In this document: one piece after another, positions 37,557 through 46,731 of the stretch
How positions within the stretch are numbered: position 1 is the stretch's first letter
How the letters are laid out: every line of letters starts with the position of its first letter
Position numbers and translations under genes: made by a program
Notes under the pieces: model-generated
Seen by the model: only the letters and a program-made list of their open reading frames with translations
What the model was told of the DNA's origin: nothing
The model's database searches: none
Origin: HKST-UBA178 sp965223815
Lineage (GTDB): Bacteria; Pseudomonadota; Gammaproteobacteria; Chromatiales; Chromatiaceae
Direction of reading: 5' to 3'
Assembly: GCA_965223815.1 (NCBI GenBank)
Contig: OZ245019.1
Coordinates: 3,968,001 to 4,032,000, forward strand
DNA: 64,000 nt

Positions 37557-38587
37557 CAGACCTTCACCTCCTCCAACACCGGTGCTTCAGGTTGCGGTTT
37601 GGGGAACACCAACTCCCGGATCCTGGTATCGATGGCGCTGGCAATATCCGGATTTTCCTTCAAAAACTTTTTAACATTCTCCTTGCCTTGACCTATGCGG
37701 TCGCCTTGATAGCTATACCAGGCCCCTGACTTGTCGACGATGCCGTTCTTGACCCCCAGTTCAATCAGCTCCCCCTCGTAAGAGACCCCCTCTCCGTAAA
37801 GAATCTCAAAGTTCGCCAACTTAAAAGGGGGAGCGACTTTATTTTTCACCACCTTGACCTTGGTCTCGTTGCCGATAATCTCATCACCCTTCTTGATAGC
37901 CCCTATACGACGAATATCCAGGCGTACCGAGGCGTAAAACTTAAGGGCATTACCACCCGTAGTGGTCTCCGGCGAGCCGAACATGACGCCAATCTTCATG
38001 CGAATTTGGTTGATGAAGATCACCACGCAGTTGGAGCGCTTAATATTGGCAGTGAGTTTGCGTAGTGCCTGAGACATCAGGCGGGCCTGGAGACCGACAT
38101 GGGTATCACCCATCTCACCCTCGATTTCAGCCTTGGGCGTCAAAGCCGCAACCGAATCGACCACCACCACGTCCACCGCACCGGAACGAACCAGCATATC
38201 GGTAATCTCCAGCGCCTGCTCACCGGTATCCGGCTGGGAAACCAGCAGTTCATCAACATTCACCCCAAGCTTCCTGGCGTAGACCGGATCCAGTGCGTGT
38301 TCTGCATCAACGAAGGCCGCCGTTCCACCGGTCTCCTGAGCCTGAGCCACCACGTGCAAAGCCATGGTGGTCTTTCCGGAGGACTCGGGACCATAAATCT
38401 CAACGATACGCCCTTTTGGCACCCCCCCCACACCGAGGGCGATATCCAGTCCCAGGGAGCCGGTAGATATGGCCTCGATATTGGTCACCACACCGGAATC
38501 ACCCATGCGCATTACGGAGCCCTTGCCGAACTGCTTCTCTATCTGGCTAAGTGCCGCACTCAGTGCCTTTTTACGATTTTCGTCCAT
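37556..38587 (-). CDS. recA: Recombinase RecA
   Basis: Forms the strand-exchange filament and activates LexA self-cleavage. The Walker A motif GPESSGKT is at 66-73, and the DNA-binding L1/L2 region includes MSQALRKLTANIKRSNCVVI and GVMFGSPETTTGGNALKFY. The start is at the ATG at 38587 (MDENRKKALSAAL) with GGAGG upstream; an upstream frame extension is not used. 343 residues. A promoter-like pair lies upstream, but no CTGT-N8-ACAG LexA box is visible. Confidence 0.98.
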   Translation of the reverse strand: MDENRKKALSAALSQIEKQFGKGSVMRMGDSGVVTNIEAISTGSLGLDIALGVGGVPKGRIVEIYGPESSGKTTMALHVVAQAQETGGTAAFVDAEHALDPVYARKLGVNVDELLVSQPDTGEQALEITDMLVRSGAVDVVVVDSVAALTPKAEIEGEMGDTHVGLQARLMSQALRKLTANIKRSNCVVIFINQIRMKIGVMFGSPETTTGGNALKFYASVRLDIRRIGAIKKGDEIIGNETKVKVVKNKVAPPFKLANFEILYGEGVSYEGELIELGVKNGIVDKSGAWYSYQGDRIGQGKENVKKFLKENPDIASAIDTRIRELVFPKPQPEAPVLEEVKV

Positions 38588-38652
38588 TTTTCCTCCGTAT
38601 TTGCGGTTGGGCGACGGCATCCAGCCCCCGCCAAGTTCTCTAATTGTTCTCT

Positions 38653-38681
38653 ATTATTGCATAGCCAGAGACTCAAGTCAT
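38653..38681 (-). promoter_or_regulatory. Putative recA promoter
   Basis: On the minus strand, ATGACT (38681-38676), a 17-base spacer and AATAAT (38658-38653), starting near 38646. It overlaps the last bases of thpR. The -10 matches five of six, the -35 four of six. No gammaproteobacterial LexA box is seen between here and the recA start. Confidence 0.4.
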
Positions 38682-39211
38682 GAGCCCAGGGGCCATTTTT
38701 TTATGATTTGATAGCGGCCTGGACCTGCACCGCTCATGGAGCGAACGAGAACGAAATCCGTCACTGGCCAGCGGAACGTCGGGAACAACCTGCTGCCGGC
38801 AACCACTCCTGACCGGCGGTAGAGTGTGACATGGGGAGTGTAGCGGCGTTTTTCAGGCTGAGAGCCGCAACGCTTCAGGGCATGCTGCAGGAGATCAACC
38901 AGCATAGTCAGCTCCGAAGGCACCGAGCTCGGTGCACACCATAAAATACCACTGTGTCGCCAGTGTCCGAGGCTATCCAATACCAGTTCGAAGGGGGGAG
39001 GTGGAGAGATCTCACCAACAACCCGCTGCACACACTCCAGCTGCGGTTGTTCCACCCCCCCCAGGAAAACCAGAGTGATGTGGAGATCGGCCGGTTCCAC
39101 AGCGCGGCCCTGTGTGGGCCGCACAGATTGAGACAGACGGTGCAACTCCGCCCTTACATCTTCCCCCGGCCAGAGGGCCAAAAAGAGGCGTTGTTTACTC
39201 CCTTCAGGCAT
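38678..39211 (-). CDS. thpR: RNA 2',3'-cyclic phosphodiesterase (ThpR / LigT family)
   Basis: 2H-phosphoesterase that opens 2',3'-cyclic phosphates, also reported to join tRNA halves in vitro. Both HxT motifs are present: H44-T46 (LHITLVFLGG) and H127-T129 (PHVTLYRR). 177 residues, normal length. In many gammaproteobacteria cinA stands before recA; here thpR takes that place, 90 nt upstream of recA. Confidence 0.9.
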   Translation of the reverse strand: MPEGSKQRLFLALWPGEDVRAELHRLSQSVRPTQGRAVEPADLHITLVFLGGVEQPQLECVQRVVGEISPPPPFELVLDSLGHWRHSGILWCAPSSVPSELTMLVDLLQHALKRCGSQPEKRRYTPHVTLYRRSGVVAGSRLFPTFRWPVTDFVLVRSMSGAGPGRYQIIKKWPLGS

Positions 39212-39398
39212 CTGAAATCCACGAATTCATCGACTCCAGTAGCTCCCCCATCGCAGCCGGGGTTCCCGGTAAGTTGCGAATTTCATTTTATTCCCCAAAC
39301 ACGGGCAACCCAAGCCAGACGCAGAGCGCACCCCCACTGACACCTGAACGTCAACTGGGCTAAACTGGCGGTTCACGAAGCACTAGCCGGAAACTGTC

Positions 39399-39671
39399 AT
39401 GGAAATATTGTGTGAACATCGGGCCTCCCCCGCCAAACTCGATATCCTGGGTGTCTACGATTGGCCCATTTGGGAGAAGGAGGTCTCGGAGTTTCCCTGG
39501 ACCTACGATCGCGAGGAGGTTTGCTACATACTCCGCGGCAAATTTATCGTCACACCCGAGGGAGAGGCGCCTCAGGAATTCGGCCGTGGAGATTTGATCA
39601 CCTTTCCCGCAGGGATGCGTTGTACCTGGAAGATACTCAAAGCTGTCGAAAAGCATTACGCCCTCTCCTGA
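39399..39671 (+). CDS. Small cupin-domain protein
   Basis: Single-domain cupin of 90 residues. Characteristic strands are EEVCYILRGKFIVTPEG and GRGDLITFPAGMRCTWKI, as in the EutQ/DUF861-type cupins, which often lack a full metal-binding His set; only one His (near the C-terminus) is seen, so a metal site is doubtful. It converges with the histidine kinase gene, which ends 19 nt away. Function unknown. Confidence 0.8.
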   Translation: MEILCEHRASPAKLDILGVYDWPIWEKEVSEFPWTYDREEVCYILRGKFIVTPEGEAPQEFGRGDLITFPAGMRCTWKILKAVEKHYALS

Positions 39672-39689
39672 TCGCCAGCGGATACGGAT

Positions 39690-41096
39690 TCAAGCCCCCG
39701 GTCCAGCCTTTGGGAAGCTGACCTTCACCCGCAGCCCAGGCCTGTTATCCTCTAGATCCAGAGTGATCTGATGCAGTCTGGCTACCGCAGCAACCAGGCT
39801 AAGGCCGAGGCCGTTTCCCGGTAGCGCGCGGCTCTGCTCCAAGCGAAAGAAGCGGCGAAACACCTTCTCTCGCTGCGCCTCCGCGATACCGGGACCGGAA
39901 TCGGCGATGACGACACAGGGGAGCCCCTCCTCCCGCCCCAGACGGATCTCGATGCGCCCATTGAAGGGAGTATACTTCACGGCGTTGTCCAGAAGATTGG
40001 CAAAGGCCTGAAATAACAGATCCCGATCGCCGGCCACCGAATTCGTCTCATCCAGCACTAGATCGAGACGTTGCTGCCGCTCATCGGCTACGGGCCGATA
40101 TAGTTCGGCCAGATCCTGCACCAGCGCCGCCAGGGGCACTTGGACGAATCCCGCTCGGTGTTCACCTGCCTCGATACGCGCGATACGCAGCAGGGCGTTG
40201 AAGGTTGACAACAGCCCGTCTGCCTCCGCAATGGCATTCGCAATAAGACTTTTACGCTCACCCTCTTCAGCAGACTCAGTCAGGCTCAATTGCTCCAGGG
40301 AATTTTTTAGCCGCGATAAAGGTGTCTTGAGATCGTGGGCGACGTTGTCGGAAATGCGCCGCACCTCCTCCATAAGGGACTGAATACGGTCCAGCATCGC
40401 ATTGAGGTTAACGGCGAGTTCATCGAAGTCATCACCGGTGTGAGCAACAGGTATTCGGCGCGACAGGTCTCCTGACATGATTTCGCGACTGGTCCGATTC
40501 ACCGATTCAATCCGTCTCACCAGGGTACGCGTCATCATTACCCCACCGGCGAGCCCCAGAACCAGAGTAATAATCAATCCCCAGAAGAGGGCCTGTGCAA
40601 TCCGCCGCCGGGTATTGTCCAGCTCGTGAAGATCGCGACCCACCAGCAGCTGGTACCCCCCTCTGAGCTTGAACGCACGGGCCCTGGCCCGGTGTACCTC
40701 TCCCTGTGGCCACCCCTCACCCTCGAGGCTGAAGTTCAACCAGCCGTCTTTCGTCGCCCGTGTCTGCGGCCAACGGCTGATATTCCCCAACAGGGGCCGG
40801 AAGTTTTCATCTACCAGCAGAAATATAGAAGACCCCGCGGGTCGGCGTGACATGCGCTTTTTTATCGAATCGCTGAGGCCCTTGAGCCCCTCTGTCCTGT
40901 AGCGCTCCCCCAGTCCTGTTATCTCTGCACCGATTGTAGCGTCAGCCTGCTCCGCCATGTGACGGGCCGTCGACCAGTAGATAAAAGTCAGCAGCACCAG
41001 CACGGAACCACCGAACAGGGCCATGTAAATCAAGGACAGGCGAAACGTGGAACTGCGCAGATAATTATTCAGGTGCACGCAACTGATATCCGGCAC
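39690..41096 (-). CDS. Sensor histidine kinase, HAMP type
   Basis: Membrane sensor of a two-component system. It has an N-terminal membrane helix (about residues 20-42), a periplasmic domain of about 125 residues, a second helix (about 170-190), a HAMP linker (RTLVRRIESVNRTSREIM), the phospho-accepting H254 in NVAHDLKTPLSRLKNSLEQL, and a GHKL ATPase domain with N box FANLLDNAVKYT and G boxes SGPGIA and GNGLGLSL. 468 residues. The start is a GTG overlapping the regulator gene by 32 nt; a GTG six codons later is an alternative. The signal is unknown, though the degP neighbour suggests envelope stress. Confidence 0.92.
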   Translation of the reverse strand: MPDISCVHLNNYLRSSTFRLSLIYMALFGGSVLVLLTFIYWSTARHMAEQADATIGAEITGLGERYRTEGLKGLSDSIKKRMSRRPAGSSIFLLVDENFRPLLGNISRWPQTRATKDGWLNFSLEGEGWPQGEVHRARARAFKLRGGYQLLVGRDLHELDNTRRRIAQALFWGLIITLVLGLAGGVMMTRTLVRRIESVNRTSREIMSGDLSRRIPVAHTGDDFDELAVNLNAMLDRIQSLMEEVRRISDNVAHDLKTPLSRLKNSLEQLSLTESAEEGERKSLIANAIAEADGLLSTFNALLRIARIEAGEHRAGFVQVPLAALVQDLAELYRPVADERQQRLDLVLDETNSVAGDRDLLFQAFANLLDNAVKYTPFNGRIEIRLGREEGLPCVVIADSGPGIAEAQREKVFRRFFRLEQSRALPGNGLGLSLVAAVARLHQITLDLEDNRPGLRVKVSFPKAGPGA

Positions 41097-41742
41097 CGCG
41101 CACCGTGTGCAGCAGTGGATAATCGAAATCTTTATCTATTTTGCCGCGCAATCGGCTGATATGCACATCGATAACATTGGTCTGGGGGTCGAAGTGATAG
41201 TCCCAGACATTCTCCAGCAACATAGTTCGGGTGACCACTTGACCAGCATGACGGATCAGATACTCCAGCAACCTGAATTCAGTAGGCTGCAACTCTATCT
41301 CCCTGCCGGCGCGTTTTACGCTTCGAGACAACAGGTCCAGTGTTAGATTGCCAACCTGAAAAGCGGTCTCTGCCTGTAGACCATCAGCGCGGCGGGTGAG
41401 GGCCTCCAGCCGCGCCAGCAGCTCCACGAAGGCAAAGGGTTTTACCAGATAGTCGTCGCCACCAGCCCGCAGCCCGGTTACACGGTCGTCCACCTCCCCC
41501 AGCGCACTCAGAATAAGAACCGGCGTACTGTCGCCCGAGGCACGCAAGGTCTGGATTATCGTGAGCCCGTCCAAATGGGGCAACATACGATCCACGATCA
41601 GCGCATCGTAATCACCCTCCATGGCGAGAAAAAGTCCCTCTTTGCCGTCCGCCCCATGGTCAACGGTGTATCCAGACTGGCGCAGACTCTTACTCAGATA
41701 GTCTACGGTCGCAGTATCGTCTTCGATCACCAGAACACGCAT
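41065..41742 (-). CDS. OmpR-family response regulator
   Basis: Phospho-receiver with D51 (LIVDRMLPHLDG), E7-D8-D9 acid pocket (VIEDD) and the Lys in DDYLVKPFAF, followed by an OmpR/PhoB winged helix (LQPTEFRLLEYLIRHAG and NVIDVHISRLRGKID). The start is placed at MRVLVIEDD; the frame is open for 17 more codons upstream. 225 residues. It is co-transcribed with the histidine kinase and follows the HtrA protease gene, a probable target or functional partner. Confidence 0.93.
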   Translation of the reverse strand: MRVLVIEDDTATVDYLSKSLRQSGYTVDHGADGKEGLFLAMEGDYDALIVDRMLPHLDGLTIIQTLRASGDSTPVLILSALGEVDDRVTGLRAGGDDYLVKPFAFVELLARLEALTRRADGLQAETAFQVGNLTLDLLSRSVKRAGREIELQPTEFRLLEYLIRHAGQVVTRTMLLENVWDYHFDPQTNVIDVHISRLRGKIDKDFDYPLLHTVRGAGYQLRAPE

Positions 41743-41846
41743 TGGCCGGTCGTTCCTTGCCTCAACTTTACCATCGATCGTGGCACCCATCACCGAGCCC
41801 GATTTCAGGGGTGTCTGACTCTAGGGCGCCACGATATATTATGGTA

Positions 41847-43382
41847 TCAACTGAGTTCTACAGTCACGAAACGTTGGCTTCCTTGGCGGTTGATCAATAA
41901 CAGCACCCTATCCCCGACACTCTGCGCCTGGATAATATCCACCAGATCCCGCGGCTGGGATACCAACTTGCGATCCGCCTGCACGACCACATCGCCAGGT
42001 CGCAATCCCTGTTGTGCCGCGGGGCTACCTGGCTCCACTTCGACCACCAGGGCCCCCTGAACCCCTTCGGCGACGGCCATTTTCCGCCGCAGTTCATCGC
42101 TGATGGGCGCCAATGCAAGGCCCAGCCTTGGCCCCGGCTCGGCCGGGTTTTCCAGCGAGGCCAGGGTATCTTCTTTAAGCGCCGCGATCGTTACCTTGAG
42201 TTTGTGACGCTTGCCTTGCCGCCAAACAGTAACCTTGGCCTCCTGCCCCGGTTTAAAATCCGCCACCAATCGGGGTAGATCGCGCATTTCGTCAATCTCC
42301 CGGCCATCGAACGAAAGGATGACGTCCCCTACCTGAATCCCCCCATTCTGCGCCGGCGAAGCGGCCGTGACAGCAGCCACCAGCGCGCCTTTGTCGTTTG
42401 GCAGCTCAACACTCTCCGCCAGCGCATCATCTAGGGCCTGAATCTGAACCCCGAGCCAGCCCCGCTCTACCCGGCCGTGATCCATGAGTTGGGCAATCAC
42501 CGCCTTCGCCTGAGTGGCGGGAACGGCGAAACCGATACCCACGTTTGCGCCGGTGGGCGAGTAGATCGCCGTATTTACACCGATGACCCTGCCATTGAGA
42601 TCGAACAGCGGCCCACCCGAATTGCCGCGATTAATGGGCGCATCGATCTGCAGATAGTCGTCATAGGGCCCCGAGTTGATATCGCGTCCCCTGGCGGAGA
42701 TGATGCCGGTCGTCGCCGTGCCCCCAAGGCCAAACGGATTCCCGATCGCAACCACCCAGTCCCCCGTCTGTGCAGTATCGGAATTTCCGAACACGACATA
42801 CGGCAGCGATTCGTCGGCATCGATCTTCAACAGTGCCAAGTCGGTTTTTGGATCCCGACCGTGAACTTTAGCCGGTAGGCGGCGCCCGTCATTGAGTACC
42901 ACTTGAATCCGAGCGGCGTTGTCAATCACGTGGCTGTTAGTGACGATGAAACCGTCCTCACTGACGATAAACCCCGAACCTACACCACGGACATTGAATT
43001 CACGCTCCGATTTGTCGCCGTGACCGGGAGCTTTCTTAAAGTAGCGCTCGAGAAAGTCTTTAAAGTGAGGATTCCCTGGCACCGGCAGATCGGGCATCGC
43101 TGGGTTGTGCTTGTTTCCCCGCTCGGCTTCAACGGTAATGTTCACCACTGCTGGCTTGACGCTCTGGATGAGTGTGGAAAATCCCGAGGGCACGATAACC
43201 GCCGGTTGCTCCAGCGTCAGTGGGGAAGCCTCTGGCAGACTCGCATCCGTTTTAGCGAAGACGTTCAAACCGCTCAGTGAAAGCGCGACGGCGGTTACGA
43301 TCACCGAATATCTGAAAATCTTACCTCTCTGCAGTACTTGTCTACCGGCAAACTTGCCGCTATCGAATAACTGGGGGCTCAT
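41847..43382 (-). CDS. Do-like periplasmic serine protease (DegP/HtrA family)
   Basis: Periplasmic quality-control protease and chaperone. An N-terminal hydrophobic segment (about residues 25-40, ending near FAK) acts as signal peptide. The catalytic triad is H151 (TNSHVIDN), D181 (TDLALLKID) and S255 (GNSGGPLF), followed by two PDZ domains. The start ATG at 43382 has AGGAGG upstream; a GTG two codons earlier is too close to that site. 511 residues. It is upstream of the two-component pair on the same strand. Confidence 0.95.
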   Translation of the reverse strand: MSPQLFDSGKFAGRQVLQRGKIFRYSVIVTAVALSLSGLNVFAKTDASLPEASPLTLEQPAVIVPSGFSTLIQSVKPAVVNITVEAERGNKHNPAMPDLPVPGNPHFKDFLERYFKKAPGHGDKSEREFNVRGVGSGFIVSEDGFIVTNSHVIDNAARIQVVLNDGRRLPAKVHGRDPKTDLALLKIDADESLPYVVFGNSDTAQTGDWVVAIGNPFGLGGTATTGIISARGRDINSGPYDDYLQIDAPINRGNSGGPLFDLNGRVIGVNTAIYSPTGANVGIGFAVPATQAKAVIAQLMDHGRVERGWLGVQIQALDDALAESVELPNDKGALVAAVTAASPAQNGGIQVGDVILSFDGREIDEMRDLPRLVADFKPGQEAKVTVWRQGKRHKLKVTIAALKEDTLASLENPAEPGPRLGLALAPISDELRRKMAVAEGVQGALVVEVEPGSPAAQQGLRPGDVVVQADRKLVSQPRDLVDIIQAQSVGDRVLLLINRQGSQRFVTVELS

Positions 43383-43388
43383 GGACAC

Positions 43389-44108
43389 TCCTCCTGTAAC
43401 AGATTGACTAAATAGAGCCCCACGATAGGCTGAGAAGCCTTACGGCCAGATGGCCACCGGATTACAATTTTTTAAGGTTTGGCTTTCCTTGTGGGCGATA
43501 TGACTAAAGCGACTGGCTGTGACCAAAGGTAATGAGTATCCCTTTACGGCTGCAGCGCCACACTTTGCCTGACCGGGAGAGGAATTACCAAACGCTTGTC
43601 GACAGGGAGAGGTGAAATCCCTTCACATGCCATCTTGCATCATCTACTACCGCCGTATTGACGAAGAACACCGGCTGATTGGACTATATGCCTAACGCTA
43701 CCTGCTCTCCCTCCATTCCAATATCGAAAACGCCCGATTCGGGTTGGGGTCATGTTCCTGTGCCAGGGCTCAGGTTTATAATCCAGCACCTTCGGCACAA
43801 TCAAAGGCTGCCGTCAGGCCGGCACCTCAGGCATAACAACCGGAACAGCTCATGACCGACAAAGTCTCCCACACTCCCATGATGCGCAGGTGTTTCATCT
43901 TTGTTTAACAAAGATTTTTTAAGATCAACGGCATAAAAGCTACACTACTGGTTACATTTTTTCAGCTCCCTGCTTCGTAGTGTGTTTTTATGTTGTAACT
44001 AGGCTACCTTCCGGGCTTTGACTTCCAGGTGAATGCCCTCCTGTTCCTGCAGATGTTGGATCACCGCAAACAGGTTACTCGCCTGGGGTCATGACATATC
44101 CACAGCCT
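43389..44108. other. 720-bp gap between core genome and defence island
   Basis: No complete gene is visible. On the plus strand ATCTTTG, a 5-base loop, CAAAGAT and six T (43897-43920) form a weak terminator-like hairpin. On the minus strand an open run of 29 codons ends at a TAG at 43999-44001, reading ASNLFAVIQHLQEQEGIHLE near its start; it has the look of the tail of a lost gene, of unknown family. No direct repeat marking an insertion end was found by eye. Confidence 0.4.
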
Positions 44109-44870
44109 TCATACGACAGAGATTACCTTTGTATCGATCAGTGAACGTAGATGCTCATCAAGCAACCGGGGAATTCGCCCCCCACTGATCAGCACCCCGG
44201 CCTCCATGTTCTTCTCCATTGCGAAACCCGTCAGATTTGCGCTGGTGATGAAGCATATATTGCCATCAGCCACAGCAACTTTGGCGTGGACGGAGCCATC
44301 CGAGAACAGATCGATCTTGTCTTGCCACGCATAGAGTCGCGCCGAAGGGACCAGCATCTTCATCTTACCTATCGCGTCGAAGGTGATACTGCCGCCGTGG
44401 TCCTGTGACAATTCCAGCAACATCAGGATATTCACCCCCCTCTCTGAAGCGGCATTCAAAGCCTTGACGATAGTGGAGACGTCATAAGCCACGAAGCTCG
44501 TGATGAACAACGTATGTGCTGCTGCGTTGATCACCTGCAACAGTGCTTGCTCCGTTCGGCGAGCCGAGACGAAGGGCGTCGTCGGTCCTGTCCATACGAG
44601 TTCCGTCGATTGCTCGGAATCCACCTTGTTCAAGACATGGCTGGCCGCGAGTAGCATCAATGCCAGTTGATCGGCGCTCACGGTGGTGGCTCGCCAAGCA
44701 TCGATGAGTTGATCCACCATCTCAGAGGCCATCGGTGTGCCGACCACACCCGTCAGCGCACCTTTGGCGTCGTTGGGTTCGGTTCGACGAATCCGTGATG
44801 CAATCCCCTGGACCTTTTCTGGTGAGACCAGACAAACCACTGCTGCGACGGCGTCCAAAAGTTTATCCAT
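44109..44870 (-). CDS. drmC: DISARM protein DrmC (phospholipase D-like)
   Basis: Third core DISARM component; PLD-superfamily fold, often with nuclease activity in that superfamily. One HKD motif is clear: H195, K197 and D202 (VHAKVAVAD), then SANLTGFAMEKNMEAG with N212 and E223. Start choice is open: the ATG at 44870, one base after the drmB stop, gives 253 residues; the ATG at 44882 adds four residues and overlaps drmB. Neither has a strong ribosome site. Last gene of the operon. Family members are reported to be dispensable for some DISARM activities. Confidence 0.9.
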   Translation of the reverse strand: MDKLLDAVAAVVCLVSPEKVQGIASRIRRTEPNDAKGALTGVVGTPMASEMVDQLIDAWRATTVSADQLALMLLAASHVLNKVDSEQSTELVWTGPTTPFVSARRTEQALLQVINAAAHTLFITSFVAYDVSTIVKALNAASERGVNILMLLELSQDHGGSITFDAIGKMKMLVPSARLYAWQDKIDLFSDGSVHAKVAVADGNICFITSANLTGFAMEKNMEAGVLISGGRIPRLLDEHLRSLIDTKVISVV

Positions 44871-44871
44871 G

Positions 44872-46731
44872 TCACAAGCCATCGAAGAAAGCCGCATCGA
44901 CACGTTCGAGGGTCGGCACGAGCAACGACCGATCCAAGTAGCGGTTACCCCGCTCACAGGACGTTTCTGCAACCAAGCTACATGCGTGGCAGGCGGCGGC
45001 ATGAAGGGAGCGATCTTTCTGCGGGTCGTGCTCGGAACAGAGTGGATCCGAGGAGCAGATCTTCGACCTGTTCAACGCCTGTTCCAGCAAACGCCCGAGA
45101 TTCTCCGGCTTACCGAGATCGACGAGACCACCCAAAGTCCCGTCAGAATCGGCTGCTGCCGTGTAGATCAGAATTCCAGCTTGGGGACTATCACCCGAGG
45201 TATCAGCATAGATGCGCTCACGTATGCTCGCGGCATTGTAGCCACACTCCAGTGCCAGTTCGCGAATCAACACATGAGAGAGCGTGTGGAGCATGGCGTA
45301 ACGAATGCCAGGATAGCCTTCTTCCGGATCGAGGTGGCGTGAGTTACGCCAACCCCGGTGCCCACCCCGAAGCATCTGATCGACCGTCTTCACTCCAGGC
45401 AACGCCTCCCAGGCCGCAAGAGCCTGTTCGTCGAACCGAATGAAGATGCCTTCACCGTGAACCTGATTTGCAGGCACCCAATCAGGCTTACCTCGTGAGA
45501 GGCTGGCCATCTGGGGCCGTTCATCCGGGTCACCCGTCTCTTCCGGAGCCTCGACCCGAGTGAAACCCAGCAAAGCGTTCACCTCGCGCAGTCGCTCCAA
45601 GAGCAGCACTCGGCTGATGTGCTTCGCAAACGCCGGTGGCGTACCGACTTTCTTGCTCATGAAGTGAGGGTAGTCGGTGGGCGGGTCGGCCTCGGTCAGA
45701 ACGTCCCACTCGGGCCCCTTGATGTCAGCCTCTCCCACGTCATCCTGTCCACCACCGGTGCGGTGCGCTTCGATGGCCGTCCAGATGGCCGCGGGAGGGT
45801 ATTTGTCGATTCCAGGCAACGCTCCGGTCTTCTTGAGCGTCCTCACCGTCACCACCACTTCGGCTTCGGACTCCAATTCTTCGAAGAACTCCCAACCATC
45901 CTGAACCAACTGGCTGAGAGGGTCCTTCGTCTGGGGAATCGCGAGCGCCGATAGCGTTATCGGGAACCAACTATTCGTAGCACCCAAGAGAACCGCGCGG
46001 GCTTCCTCGTCACATTCATCGTCGAAGTGATCCAGGTGTGGGTGGCGACCTCGGCAGGCGGGCAGGTTCTCTTTGCCAGCTTTACCAAAGGCATGGGCCA
46101 TACTCCGCGATGCACCGCACGCATCGCACTTCACCCACAGGTTTTCCGTCTGCAAGGACGCGCCACTCTCGAAGAAACGCAGCGTCCCCTTGCAGGAGCT
46201 GTTGCCCCCATGGACGAAGTAATGCCAAGGGAAGTCGTCGAGATGACCATCACGACAGGCCAAGAGGAAACGCGCGGGTACGGCATCGGCATCCTTCGCA
46301 GGCTGATCGCCCTTCGAGCCTCGACATCCCTTGTGAACGAAGCGCGTACGTTCGGGCCTGAATCGGTTCTCCTTGATTTCGAACAGCCCAGTATCGAAGG
46401 GAGACAACAAGCCGCACTTCACACAACGCATCCAACGCGGAAACGGCCGCACTGGCACACCTATGTTCGCCTCGGCCGACCAGACGTCGATGAACTCGCT
46501 CTTCTGGAACGGCGGCATCCGAAGGTTCTCCACTTGCACTCCCAGCACCTTTCGGACCGCAGCCAGTAATCGAGTCTCCTGAATCGGTTGGCAACGATCC
46601 TTTTCCCATCTGTCGACACCCAGCGTCACTACGGACAGGCTCGGTAGATCAATCAGCGCTCCGGGCCCATAGGTCCAGAGTAACTGACTGGGTCTGACTT
46701 CTCCGACTGGGGTCTTATCGATTGTCGTCAT
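44872..46731 (-). CDS. drmB: DISARM protein DrmB (DUF1998)
   Basis: Partner of the DrmA helicase, with which it binds and loads on DNA. It begins RPSQLLWTYGPGALIDLPSL, the family N-terminus, has an early zinc-like pair C103/C106 (RCVKCGLL), and ends in a DUF1998 domain with HTLSHVLIRELALECGY and a Cys cluster (CSSDPLC and ACHACSLVAETSCERG). 619 residues. Start ATG overlaps the drmA stop by 4 nt. Confidence 0.93.
   Translation of the reverse strand: MTTIDKTPVGEVRPSQLLWTYGPGALIDLPSLSVVTLGVDRWEKDRCQPIQETRLLAAVRKVLGVQVENLRMPPFQKSEFIDVWSAEANIGVPVRPFPRWMRCVKCGLLSPFDTGLFEIKENRFRPERTRFVHKGCRGSKGDQPAKDADAVPARFLLACRDGHLDDFPWHYFVHGGNSSCKGTLRFFESGASLQTENLWVKCDACGASRSMAHAFGKAGKENLPACRGRHPHLDHFDDECDEEARAVLLGATNSWFPITLSALAIPQTKDPLSQLVQDGWEFFEELESEAEVVVTVRTLKKTGALPGIDKYPPAAIWTAIEAHRTGGGQDDVGEADIKGPEWDVLTEADPPTDYPHFMSKKVGTPPAFAKHISRVLLLERLREVNALLGFTRVEAPEETGDPDERPQMASLSRGKPDWVPANQVHGEGIFIRFDEQALAAWEALPGVKTVDQMLRGGHRGWRNSRHLDPEEGYPGIRYAMLHTLSHVLIRELALECGYNAASIRERIYADTSGDSPQAGILIYTAAADSDGTLGGLVDLGKPENLGRLLEQALNRSKICSSDPLCSEHDPQKDRSLHAAACHACSLVAETSCERGNRYLDRSLLVPTLERVDAAFFDGL

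Noticed and set aside
38588..38677. LexA operator in front of recA
   Set aside because: No CTGT-N8-ACAG or close variant found; only promoter-like hexamers.
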